Positions 47,901 to 58,000 of a stretch of DNA of 64,000 nt are shown here, piece by piece. Every line of letters starts with the position of its first letter. Position 1 is the stretch's first letter. The DNA comes from Eleginops maclovinus (Eukaryota; Chordata; Actinopteri; Perciformes; Eleginopidae), in contig NC_086370.1 in the NCBI RefSeq assembly GCF_036324505.1, positions 17,572,600 to 17,636,599 on the forward strand. The letters run 5' to 3'. A program made the translations under genes and the position numbers. Below the pieces are notes generated by a model. It saw only the letters and a list, made by a program, of their open reading frames with translations. It ran no database searches and was not told where the DNA came from.

Positions 47901-50740
47901 AAAAGAGAAGACAACCTTAAGGACGGAGCTGTCGATTGCTCAGTCACACATCGCCCTCATGACGGAAGAAAATGCCAGGCTGACACAGAACCAAGTCAGT
48001 ACTTCTGAAGCTCTCAATGAGCTAATGGGCCTTGAGACCCAGGCAAAGACGGAGAAGGAGGAGATGGAGGCCAAGATAAATGAGATTGAGGAGGACGTTA
48101 AAAAAGAAAAGACAAGCTTAAGCATGGAGCTTTCGGTTTCTCAGTCACACAACCAAAACCTTAACAAGGAAAATGCCAGGCTGACACCGAAGGAAATTTG
48201 CACCTCTGAATCTCTCGAGGAGCTAATGGGACTTCAGACGCAGGCCACAAGCAGTGAAAGGGAGACCTTGAACCTGTTGTGCCAAAAAGATTTAGAGCTG
48301 TCCGAGAGCAAGAAGAGCTTTGAGAGTAAATATGTGGCCCTGGAAGAAACCTACAAGAAAGAGCTGACAGAGAAGGAAAACAGCTGTCAAAGAAGATTGG
48401 CAGAGATGGTGAGCAAGAACGAATTGGAGAAAATGTTGCTCCAAAGAGAAGCAGAGGACAGATGTAGGACCAGTGCACTTGAGGAGGAAATCCAGAAGCT
48501 AATCAGAGAGAAAAAGCAGCCGCAGGTATGATTGATTTACTTTAAATTCACATTTTAGGTAAATTATATTAGTTTGATTAAGAGTAGGGGGAAACAGCTA
48601 TTTGCGTTTGTATTTAAAAACATACCTGCAAACACAGCTTGCAATATCTCATTTGTGTTGTATGCACAAAATCATAAAAACATAGTTTTTAATGGAATTA
48701 CAGGAAATATACCTTGGTAAGTGCAGCGATAACTTTACAGCCTCTTGTCTTTACAGTCAGACAAGTGGACGTTGCACAGAAAGACTGTCAAACATATATT
48801 ATTCTAAACTAAACTAATCTCAAATTCTAGCTGTCAAAAACAGGCATGAGTGTTGAAGACTTGGCTAAAATGCAAATAAGTGTATGTCCTAAGATATCAA
48901 ACAATTATTTTTCTAAAAAAAAGACAGTTGTCAAAAGCTAGGCTCGCGGTTTTAGCCTCATCACTCGCTTTTGAAAACCAGTTGTCCTGAGGGCTTTTTT
49001 ATCCCTTGGATAAGCCGATGGTGCTATGTGATATTGATGACAAAGCAAAAATGTTGGACCACACTTTCACTAGCTAGCTAGCTGTATTCAGAGTGCTATT
49101 AAATTAATTAAAATCAAAGAGCATAAAAATAATACATCTATGTTTTGTTTCAGACGCTTACCAGCAGAAAGCAAGAAAAGAAATGGTGGAAGAGACGACT
49201 TCACCTCAGGAGGCAGCTACGTCGAGCCAGAGCTACTACCTCCAATAGACTGCTTCCCATCTTCCTCGGTCAAAGTAGTGGTCCATCTTACGAAACTGTA
49301 ACAGTGACGATGAAAGGTGGCAGCACCTGCGAACCCATCGTGGAGCTAATCGGCCTTCACACCCAGGCCAAGATGGAGAATGAGGAGGTGGAGACCAAGA
49401 TAAATCAGATGGAGGATGACTTTAAAAAAGAGAAGGCAAGCTTAAGGACGGAGCTGTCGGCTGCTCAGTCACAAATCGACCACTTGAAGGAAGAAAATGC
49501 CAGACTGACACAGAAGCATGTCAGCACCTCTGAAGTTTTCGAGGAGCTAATGGGTCTTCAGACCCAGACCAAGAAGGAGAAGGATACAATGGAGGCCAAG
49601 ATAAATGAGATGGAGGAGGACTTTAAAAAAGAAAAGACAAGCTTAAGGATGGAGCTGTCGGTTGCTCAATCACACATCGATCATTTGAACAAGGAAAATG
49701 CCAGGCTGACACAGAAGCAAGTTACCACCTCCGAATCCCTGAAGGAGCTAATGGGCCTTCAGACGCAGCTCACAAGCAGTCAAAGGCAGACCTTGAACCT
49801 GCTGATCGAAAAGGATTTAGAGCTGTGCGAGAGCAAGAAGCGCTTTGAGAGTAAATATCAGGCCCTGGAAGAAACCTACAAGAAGGAGCTGACAGAGAAG
49901 GAGAACAGCTGTCAAAGAAGAGTGGCAGAGATGGTGAGCAAGGACGAAGTGGAGAAGATGTTGCTCCAAAGAGAAGCAGAGGACAAACGTCGGACCAGCG
50001 CACTTGAGGAGGAGATCCAGCGGCTAATCAGAGAGAAAAAGCAGCTGCAGGTATGATTGATTTACTCTAAATTCACATTTTAGGATGTTATACGAGTGTG
50101 ACCAAGAGTAGGGGGAAACAGCTATTTGTGTTTGTAGTTAAATACACACCTCCAAAAAGTTGTAAAGACTTGCAGCTTGCAAGTAATATCTCATTTGTGT
50201 TGTATGCACAAAATCATTTCAAAAATAAATGCAGCGATAACCTTAGAGCCTCTTGTCTTCATAGTCAGACAAGTGGATGCAGCACAGAAAGGCTGTCAAA
50301 CATATATTAATCTAAACTAAGCTAATCTCATAGTTCTACCTGTCAAAAATAGGCGTGAGTGTAGAGTTGGCGAAAATGCAAATAAGTGTATGTCCTCTAA
50401 GATGTCAAACAACTATTTTCTAATAAAACGAGTTGTCAAAAGCTAGGCTAGGGTTTTATAAGCCAATAGTGCTATGTGAGTTTCATGACAAACCAAAATG
50501 TGGGACCTCACTTTCACTAACTACCTAGCTGTATTCAGAGTGCTATTAAATTAATTAAAATCAGAAAGCAGAAAATAATACATATATGTTTTGTTTCAGA
50601 CGCCTACCAGCAGAAAGCAAAAAAAGAAATGGTGGAAGAGACGACTTCACCTCAGGAGGCAGCTACATCGAGCCAGAGCTACTACCTCCAATAGACTGCT
50701 TCCCTTTATCCTCGGTCAAAGTAGTGGTCAATCTAACTAG
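32920..50740 (+). CDS. giant coiled-coil protein gene with tandem duplicated mega-exons (gene model)
   Basis: I do not recognise the family. Proposed coding exons: 32920-32946, 33107-33220, 33947-35833, 36460-39072, 39699-40967, 41595-46796, 47428-48525, 49154-50050 and 50600-50694 or -50740. Start ATG 32920 follows an in-frame TAG at 32917; its exon ends CAAGAG/gtaaga. The N-terminus reads MQSETLIQE, then INPFTDKYLKTEMDDRQPDG and so on. All introns are phase 0; the six large exons all end in CAG/gtatga. Joined, the exons give 4369 codons plus a 27- or 46-codon end. The body is Glu/Lys-rich heptad-like sequence with no Pro, a long rod, similar in texture to myosin-tail or golgin rods. No transmembrane segment or catalytic motif was seen. 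Each large exon ends with a shared block of roughly 110 residues (QRQTLNLLSQEDLELSQSKK to LIRVKKQLQ). Joining of all exons is not proven; they could be alternative. An internal ATG at 33143 has a better start context. Confidence 0.65.
33107..33220 (+). CDS. small second coding exon of the coiled-coil gene
   Basis: Acceptor ATTCTCTTCTACAG ends at 33106 and the donor TTGCAG/gtataa follows 33220. There are 38 codons, open throughout in phase 0, including an internal ATG at 33143 with G at -3 and +4. The peptide (DDRQPDGPSHSLISIQSFYG) is not coiled coil and would form the head of the protein. Confidence 0.6.
33947..35833 (+). CDS. coiled-coil mega-exon, unit 1 (629 codons)
   Basis: Acceptor after CATCTTCCCAAACAG. 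Unlike later units it starts with its own segment (QPFQRQLSRPFFGKWHAPVF, then a stretch to about LKKLSLENVAMGDEIARLTL) and only then enters the 57/67-residue repeats beginning VSTSKALEELVG. It contains a 372-bp tandem duplication. It ends in the shared block finishing LIRVKRQLQ. This is the only large exon without the terminal-exon-derived leader, so it is probably the ancestral one. Confidence 0.75.
34551..35294 (+). repeat. 372-bp tandem duplication inside unit 1
   Basis: The stretch from TGAAGGATGTCAGCGCCTC (34551) recurs at 34923, 372 bases (124 codons, one 67- plus one 57-residue module) later, with nearly identical bases, including the unusual EVSTCQDLEEL and EDFITEKTS variants. Confidence 0.9.
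35834..36459 (+). repeat. inter-unit intron family (first copy)
   Basis: This intron recurs between all units: 39073-39698, 40968-41594, 46797-47427, 48526-49153, 50051-50599. Lengths are 626, 626, 627, 631, 628 and 549. All share GCTAGCTAGCTG about 100 bases before the acceptor and TTAAATTAATTAAAATC nearer to it. Copies 1-4 are nearly identical; the last is diverged. Confidence 0.9.
36460..39072 (+). CDS. coiled-coil mega-exon, unit 2 (871 codons)
   Basis: Begins after GTTTTGTTTCAG with the leader copied from the terminal exon (read-through frame TPTSRKQEKKWWKRRLHLRR and so on for about 50 codons), then MKGGSTCEPIVEL and coiled-coil repeats. The alternative acceptor at 36470/36471 gives the tail frame starting QKARKEMVEE and stopping at TAG 36552-36554. 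It ends with AAGCAGCTGCAG/gtatga. The shared end block lacks one Glu codon compared with other units (AVEEIQQ against AVEEEIQQ). Confidence 0.75.
39699..40967 (+). CDS. coiled-coil mega-exon, unit 3 (423 codons)
   Basis: Same leader and end block as unit 2, with fewer internal repeats. It ends KKHLQ instead of KKQLQ. The preceding intron (39073-39698) is the same length (626 bp) as the previous one (35834-36459) and almost identical to it, so the unit with its intron was duplicated recently. Confidence 0.75.
41595..46796 (+). CDS. coiled-coil mega-exon, unit 4 (1734 codons)
   Basis: A single uninterrupted exon of 5202 bases, very large for a vertebrate internal exon. The leader starts TLTSRKQKKKWW; the first ATG in frame is 41751 (MKGGSTSEPIVEL, A at -3). 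Repeats mostly follow the 67-residue form (VSTSEVLDELMGLETQ... IDHMKEENAKLTQNQ). It contains three successive 603-bp segments and a 1248-bp tandem duplication. One module is truncated to EEIMGQEVSTSQDLEEL. It ends LIRVKRQLQ/gtatga. Confidence 0.75.
42540..44345 (+). repeat. 603-bp higher-order repeats in unit 4
   Basis: Corresponding points AAAATGCCAAGCTG (43141 and 43744) and AAAATGCCATCCTG (44347) are 603 bases apart, that is three 67-residue modules in fixed order. The copies differ at only a few bases. Confidence 0.8.
43668..46242 (+). repeat. 1248-bp tandem duplication in unit 4
   Basis: Two consecutive copies with a 1248-base (416-codon) offset. ATCCTGACACAG at 44350 recurs at 45598. 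By eye the translated copies differ at one residue (LLDAQSN against LLDTQSN, from GCA to ACA). Edges are set by the surrounding repeats and are approximate. Confidence 0.85.
47428..48525 (+). CDS. coiled-coil mega-exon, unit 5 (366 codons)
   Basis: First codon is ATG rather than ACG (MPTSRKQKKKWWKRR). The end block is more diverged than in units 1-4 (SERETLNLLCQKDLELSESK, ending LIREKKQPQ), suggesting this and unit 6 are older copies outside the recent homogenisation. Confidence 0.7.
49154..50050 (+). CDS. coiled-coil mega-exon, unit 6 (299 codons)
   Basis: The shortest unit, with only about three repeats between the leader (TLTSRKQEKKWW) and the end block (SSQRQTLNLLIEKDLELCES to LIREKKQLQ). 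The following intron is shorter (549 bp) and more diverged than the other inter-unit introns. Confidence 0.7.
50600..50740 (+). CDS. terminal exon of the coiled-coil gene
   Basis: Same acceptor region as the unit leaders, but not followed by coiled coil. From the first acceptor (50599) the frame runs 46 codons (basic, ends GQSSGQSN) to TAG 50738-50740. From the second acceptor (50610) it runs 27 codons, QKAKKEMVEE... to SSQSYYLQ, and TAG 50692-50694; this hydrophilic acidic tail continues the coiled-coil style better. Similarity to the unit leaders fades near 50730. No AATAAA is seen before the minisatellite. Confidence 0.6.
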   Translation, partial: TPTSRKQKKKWWKRRLHLRRQLHRARATTSNRLLPFILGQSSGQSN

Positions 50741-50781
50741 CCTTAAATGGGCACTCACAACTTAATTGCTTGCTATGTTCT

Positions 50782-53575
50782 ACATTACACCCATATTAGA
50801 CCATTAATACACCTGTTACACTATTATCACAACCACATTACACCATTAATTCACCCACATTACACCATTAATTCACCCATATTACACCATTAATTACCCA
50901 CATTACACCATTAATTCACCCATATTACACCATTAATTCACCAATATTACACCATTAATTCACCCATATTACACCATTAATTCACCAATATTACACCATT
51001 AATTCACCAATATTACACCATTAATTCACCCATATTACACCATTAATTCACCAATATTACACCATTAATTCACCAATATTACACCATTAATTCACCCACA
51101 TTACACCATTAATTCACCAATATTACACCATTAATTCACCCATATTACACCATTAATTCACCCACATTACACCATTAATTCACCCATATTACCCCATTAA
51201 TTCACCCACATTACACCATTATTTCACCCACATTAAACCTTTATTTCACCCACATTACACCATTAATTCACCCATATTACCCCATTAATTCACCAATATT
51301 ACACCATTAATTCACCCATATTACACTATTATCACACCCATATTACACCATTATTTCACCCACATTACACCTTTAATTCACCCATATTACATCATTAATT
51401 AGCTAATATTACACCATTAATTCACCCACATTACACTATTAATTCACCCATATTACACCATTAATTCACCATCATTACACCATTAATTCACCCACATTTC
51501 ACCATTAATTCACCCATATTACACCATTAATTCACCCATATTACACCATTAATTCACCCACATTACACCATTAATTCACCCACATTACACCATTAATTCA
51601 CCAATATTACACCATTAATTCACCCATATTACACCATTAATTCACCCATATTACACCATTAATTCACCAATATTACACCATTAATTCACCCATATTACAC
51701 TATTATCACACCCATATTACACCATTATTTCACCCACATTACACCTTTAATTCACCCATATTACATCATTAATTAGCTAATATTACACCATTAATTCACC
51801 CACATTACACTATTAATTCACCCATATTACACCATTAATTCACCATCATTACACCATTAATTCACCCACATTTCACCATTAATTCACCCATATTACACCA
51901 TTAATTCACCCATATTACACCATTAATTCACCCACATTACACCATTAATTCACCCACATTACACCATTAATTCACCCATATTACACCATTAATTCACCCA
52001 TATTACACCATTAATTCACCCACATTACACCATTAATTCACCCACATTACACCATTAATTCACCAATATTACAGCATTAATTCACCCACATTACACCATT
52101 AATTCACCCACATTACACAATTAATTCATCCACATTACACCATTAATTCACCCACATTACACAATTAATTCATCCACATTACATCATTAATTCACCCACA
52201 TTACTCCATTAATTCACCCATATTACACCATTAATTCACCCACATTACACAATTAATTCATCCACATTACATCATTAATTCACCCACATTACACCATTAA
52301 TTCACCAATATTACACCATTAATTCACCAATATTACACCATTAATTCACCCACATTACATCATTAATTCACTCACATTACATCATTAATTCAACAATATT
52401 ACACCATTAATTCACCTACATTACACTATTATCACACCCACATTACACCATTAATTCACCCACATTACATCATTAATTCACCCACATTACACCATTAATT
52501 CACCCACATTACATCATTAATTCACCCACATTACATCATTAATTCACCCATATTACTCCATTAATTCACCAATATTACACCATTAATTCACCCATATTAC
52601 ACCATTAATTCACCCATATTACTCCATTAATTCACCCACATTACACCATTAATTCAACAATATTACACCATTAATTCACCTACATTACACTATTATCACA
52701 CCCACATTACACCATTAATTTACCCACATTACATCATTAATTCACCAATATTACATCATTAATTCACCCACATTACATCATTAATTCACTCACATTACAT
52801 CATTAATTCACCCATATTACTCCATTAATTCACCAATATTACACCATTAATTCAACAATATTACACCATTAATTCACCCATATTACACCATTAATTCACC
52901 CATATTACACCATTAATTCACCCACATTACACCATTATTTCACCCATATTACACCATTAATTCACCCACATTACACCATTAATTCACCCACATTACACCA
53001 TTAATTCACCCACATTACACCATTAATTCACCAATATTACACCATTAATTCACCAATATTACACCATTAATTCACCCACATTACACTATTATCACACCCA
53101 TATTACACCATTAATTCACCAATATTACACCATTAATTCACCCACATTACACCATTAATTCACCAATATTACACCATTAATTCACCCACATTACACCATT
53201 AACTCACCAATATTACACCATTAATTAACCAATATTACACCATTAATTCACCCACATTACACTATTATCACACCCATATTACACCATTAATTCACCAATA
53301 TTACACCATTAATTCACCAATATTACACCATTAATTCACCAATATTACATCATTAATTCACCAATATTACACCATTAATTCAACAATATTACACCATTAA
53401 TTCACCCACATTACATCATTAATTCACCCAATATTACACCATTAATTCACCAATATTACACCATTAATTCACCAATATTACTCCATTAATTCACCCACAT
53501 TACATCATTAATTCACCAATATTACTCCATTAACTCATCCATATTACACCATTATTACAGATTAATACACCCACA
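50782..53575. repeat. 22-bp minisatellite, about 125 units
   Basis: Unit reads ATTAATTCACCC then ACATTACACC, with common variants ATATTACACC and CACCAATATT. It starts about 40 bases after the last coding exon and becomes irregular after 53530, trailing to about 53935. Higher-order duplications: a 374-bp (17-unit) segment marked by AATTAGCTAATATT at 51397 and 51771, and a 264-bp (12-unit) segment marked by TTCAACAATATT at 52389 and 52653. Confidence 0.95.
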
Positions 53576-53945
53576 TTACACATTAATGCACACCTATTGC
53601 ACCCATTTGAAACCATTATTACACTCATATAATACCCATATCACACTGTTATTGCACCCACATTACACATTGATACATTCCTTTTACACCATATTACACC
53701 ATTATTGCACCAGTATTACCTTCATATTACACCATTACAACACCCATATTCAACCTTATCACACCTGTTACACTGTTATCACCCATATTACTTGATTATT
53801 ACACACCTATTGCACCCATTTTACCCATTTATAAACCCCATTTCACCATATTACACCATTAATGCACCAGTATTACATCCATATTACACCATGAATACAC
53901 CAATATCACACCGTTATAGCACCTGTTACACCAGTATTCTCTCAC
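53576..53945. repeat. degenerate edge of the minisatellite
   Basis: Words such as ATTACACCATTA continue but without fixed spacing, as expected for the old edge of an array. Open frames here (Tyr/His/Pro-rich) are translations of the repeat. Confidence 0.7.
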
Positions 53946-53969
53946 CTGGCATGTTTTAAACTCTATGTC

Positions 53970-54180
53970 TGCATCATGAGTCATGGCTGTTCCTATTGTC
54001 TTTTAATTTAAACACACAGCACCCATTGCACATCTGTCTGTCCTGGGAGAGGGATCCCTCCTCTGTTGCTCTCCCCAAGGTTTCTTCCATTTTCCCCCAT
54101 GCTCTGGGGTTTTCTTCGGGAGTTTTTCCTTGTCCGATGTGAGGGCATAAGGACAGAGGGTGTCGTATTCTGTGCAAACT
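53970..54180. repeat. dispersed fish repeat
   Basis: GAGAGGGATCCCTCCTCTGT, then TTGCTCTCCCCAAGG, TTTCTTCC..GGAGTTTTTCCTTGTCCG and GGACAGAGGGTGTCG form a sequence I know as very frequent in fish genomes (SINE or retroelement tail). The copy looks fairly complete. Confidence 0.7.
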
Positions 54181-54217
54181 TTAATGCTTAAAGAGTTTAG
54201 ATGGTATTTTAATTAGG

Positions 54218-54223
54218 AATAAA
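54218..54223 (+). terminator. possible distal poly(A) signal AATAAA
   Basis: The first AATAAA that I noticed after the terminal coiled-coil exon. If used, the 3' untranslated region would be about 3.5 kb and consist mainly of the minisatellite. Use is unproven. Confidence 0.2.
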
Positions 54224-54229
54224 AACACA

Positions 54230-56450
54230 CAATTTAACTCTGAATCCTTCAATTTCTTGTATTAAGGTATCCATTTTTAAAACTAACGAAAATGGCTTAA
54301 TTTAAGACAACCGCTACTCCGAGAAAAAACATGGGTTTTATTTCCTCTATTCTTCTGACTGATTATGTATACAGTAGAAAGGGCCAAAAACATGCATTTG
54401 ACAAAGTTTTCAAGTAGAAGCTGTACCACACCTGCATTTGGGAGATCAAAAAATAACTTCAGCTCAGCATTCAACTTGAACACACTTTTGCTAAAACAGG
54501 GATTTAGGGATTTCCCTAAGTGATTCTTTCTAGACTTGAATCTCGCTGTGAGGGCCGTCATTACGGTCAAAAGTCAAATTTTACAAACATAATATGGGAT
54601 GAGTGGATCTTTCCCAACATAACCAAGTGTGTTTTGTCCTCAAAAAAAGAAATACTTGTGTGAATATATGCTTCTTTTTTCTTTTTGTGAAACATTTAAC
54701 ATTAAGCAGAAATAAATGATCAATTAACTAAAGACGCAGTACAATAAATTATATAGTGTGAGTGTGAACCGCCATTATCAAAGGCCTATTATATACGGCT
54801 TTTGAAGGTTGTTAATGTTTTAACCATTTATTCTATGTAAGTGCAACATCTTTACATTTTTCTTGTCACTAAAGAGTTCAAGTTTATCGTCAGAGTTTTG
54901 AGTACAAAGAAGTTGAGATGAATATAGGCATTATATATGCATGGTCATTGTGTTAGTTTTTAGACCTCTCGTCTAGCCAGGGCTTTGATGAGCCGTCAAT
55001 AAATCCGCCAGAAACAAGTGATGTTGTAACTCTTTTTTCCAAATGGACGGTCAAGCATGAAGTTCAGCCCTGGGACAGCCTTGGGCCTAACTGTGCCAGT
55101 ATTGTCAATTTCCTGACTGCGCAAAGACATACAACCTACATAACTTATTTTTTTAACAGCAAGGCCCTTTGAGAGTGTCCGTGGCTGAACCATATTTAAC
55201 CTTTCTGTGTCAGACCACCCGCCAGTGGCTGGGCCTCTGGACGCCATTCACTACCGCAGTGGCACCGACAAGCTATCCGAATATGATATAGAGCTGGAAC
55301 GCAGTCGAACAGCACAATTTATTCCCCACAAAATGCAAACATCTTTAGAAGATGTGTTGTGTGCCACCTCACAAAGGCTCTGTAGGCCACAATGCCACAG
55401 CAGCGGTATAAATTACCTTCAGTTAGAGGTGGTGGGTTTTATGTAGAGAACATCTACACCATGCTATTCCCATGATGAAAAAAAAAAAACGTTTCCCAGG
55501 TTAAATCACACATAGGGGGGCTTACTGAGGAGCTATATGCCTGATAACTGTCATTTTTGCTAATGTTTAGTTCGGATAGTGAGATATTAAAAGCACACAA
55601 ACCTACAAGTGACATTTTGAAGTGTTTTTGTAAACTAAAACTGAACATCTAGAGGAAAACAATTTTTTCACTTCAATTGTACGCAAACAGGAGGTGTGAA
55701 AAGCCACTAATGATTGCATAATTTTTGCAGGCGTTTAAACTTTTCAAAAAGGTCCTTGTATTTTTTTTAAGCCCATGACATATCTAAATGTTTCCCCACA
55801 GTTGATGAGCAATTGATTGATAAGCAAGAAAAGTGACTTAAATCCATAATTGGTTATCAAAAACTGTTGCCAATTTACTTTCTGTCACTCAACTAATTGA
55901 TTACTTTTAATTTGAAGATACATTCAGTCAAATTATAAGTATTTTATTGACATGCAGACTCAGAGGAACTCAATATGTTCATGCATTTGGTCAATGATTA
56001 TGAATAAATTAAAAATTAAATTGAATTAATTGATTAACAGAGATTCAATAGGTTTTAAAATCTTATAGAGCGAAATTATTGAAAACTAAATAAGCTATTC
56101 CAAGAAGAAACATTGAATAGTGTCAGTCTCCTAATATTTCTTCATTTTCCTACCAGGTCTTTGGCACTAAGCCCCATTTTTTAAAACTGGCGGTTTAAAT
56201 ATAATATAAAATAAAGGTAGCAGATTTTTTAATTGAAAAAGAAATGCTTAATAATGTCCAAATCTAAAATAATCATCAAAGCAGATGTTGGCAAACGTTA
56301 CTCAAACAGGAGTAAGCAGGATGGTTTGTGTTATACTGTAATCCAGAGTGTGTGTGTGTGTTCATTTCAATAAAGCAAGATGTGAGAAGTGCAACTGTCT
56401 GGCTCGTGTTTGTGTTTAGTTTTTGTGCCACAATACAACACTGTGCTTGA
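54230..56450. other. intergenic, no gene supported
   Basis: AT-rich. The more balanced block 54960-55450 contains opposed open frames (55207-55446 plus, 54996-55247 minus) without splice borders or known motifs; it could be a decayed transposon or conserved block. Confidence 0.35.
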
Positions 56451-56459
56451 TTTTTTTTT

Positions 56460-56700
56460 TTTAATCAAATGTTGTTTGAAAAGTCACGTTACTGATAACT
56501 CAGCAAAATATAATAGTTATAACACTCTTTACTTTTATTACGCAGCACAACTCTGTCAAAGATGCCTTAGAAAACCTGTGTTACTGCGATTTTAACTGGA
56601 GTGTAATCACTGGTTGTAATCCTTTACACTACTCATTTCAAAGGTAAAAAAATTACTGGGATAAATTAGTAACTTGGCGGTACAGAGCAAAGCCTTACTT
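56460..56700. repeat. interspersed element fragment with TAATCC..TTAC words
   Basis: GTAATCCTTTACACTACTCA followed by TTTCAAAGGTAAAAAAATTA and AAATTAGTAACTTGG resembles the fish element family also seen near 29820. The call is from the word pattern only. Confidence 0.4.
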
Positions 56701-57160
56701 TTTTTTAGAATCAATGTATTGTTGGTTTTACTCTTTTCATGGGATTTGTTGACCATTACAAACAAAAAAATGCAATAAAAGCAGATTATCCTTTAAATGT
56801 TTGTGCGGGGAAAAGAAGTGTGTAATCCATGATCCACGCCTCTTGTTGTGAAAGTGGTCAAATTTTCCAGTTTGACTTTAATTCATCCGTCAGTCTCTCT
56901 CTCTCTGTGTTTTGTTTCTCTTTTTTTATCACCGTGCTGCCTTGTCATGACCTTTGCAGATTGACACTCAGCAGTCCCAGATGACCACTGGACTGCGAGA
57001 CAATCCCAGTAGGTTAATAATTACTCTCAGTCCACAGTGAGGAAGCTTGACCCCAAACACGGCACAGCAAGGCATGGGCAGCCCGCCGCACCGCTGATAG
57101 ATGAACGACAGCTACCGTGGTGTCTCTCAGTTGTGTTTTTTGAAAAGCAGAGCGGGCAAC

Positions 57161-57385
57161 ATACCTTCAAAGTGTTCCCAGATTTTCACAATTGTAAGAG
57201 TACAATGATGTTAGGAATGAGTGGGAATGCCTGAATATAGGTTTATAAACGACGGCACAATAGAAAGGAATTTAGGGAGTTAATACCTTCAAAGTGTTTC
57301 CAATTTTGCACAATTATACACAACATATTGGGAATGTGTTGGGAGGTCTGGAGGCACATTAGTAAGGAATTTAAAGATCCTTTTA
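57161..57385. repeat. imperfect tandem duplication, 122-bp period
   Basis: ATACCTTCAAAGTGTT at 57161 recurs at 57283, and AGAAAGGAATTTAGGGA recurs as AGTAAGGAATTTAAAGA, so two diverged copies stand in tandem. Confidence 0.7.
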
Positions 57386-57499
57386 TTTCCCTACACCGTC
57401 ACAATTTTCAAGTTGTTGTCGCTAAAAGTGTCCTGAAGAACAAATCAAAGACTCTGAAGATCTGACATATTTGTGTTATATTAAAACTGGTAATGTGGC

Positions 57500-58000
57500 A
57501 TTTTTCCTTTGCTGTTGGTTATGTGCACGTGTGTTTTACCAAGAGAATATTGCATGGAGATGTCAGAGCTGCATGGAGATAAAAGTACGACAGACAGAAG
57601 AGAGAAAGTCCAGCAGGGAGAAAATGACAGAGTGATGCAGAAGCAGCGAGGCAGAGTCCGTGGCTTTTCTCAGAGATGAACATTAATAATACGAGGAGTC
57701 ACAATAGAAGCCCTGAGATCAGAGAGATCACCTCCATTGTCCCGCCATCTCCTACTGACACCGACCGCTCTGCTGAAGGACGACTAAGAAGAATAGAGGA
57801 GCATAACCTGGCCGCTCTCCATGCCCCTCTTTTTAAAATTCATAATGGCCTGTGGTCCTCCGCTTGCCTTTTAAGTGTATTGTGTTGAGACGTGATGTGC
57901 AGAGGCGCAGAGGTAAAGGCCTCTTTTAAGCTCTACGTCACCACTGACTTATGGTGTGAGCTACTCTGATTTCTCTCTGCAGACTTTGAGGCATATTGCT
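57500..58000. other. candidate conserved non-coding block
   Basis: Balanced, repeat-free. The frame 57676-57888 has no splice borders. Conservation not testable here. Confidence 0.2.

Noticed and set aside
36942..48125. Minus-strand frames of about 60-110 codons inside the coiled-coil exons (for example 44318-44584 and 45566-45832)
   Set aside because: They are antisense shadows of the repeats, appear once per repeat copy and have no start or splice context of their own.
50782..53575. CRISPR-like array
   Set aside because: Units are contiguous 22-mers without unique spacers, in vertebrate DNA; a minisatellite.
53586..53959. Tyr/His-rich plus frames
   Set aside because: Translation of the degenerate minisatellite edge.
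55207..55446. 79-codon plus frame MSDHPPVAGPLDAIHYRSG...
   Set aside because: It has some protein look, but no splice borders, no upstream gene and an opposed frame; left as possible transposon debris.
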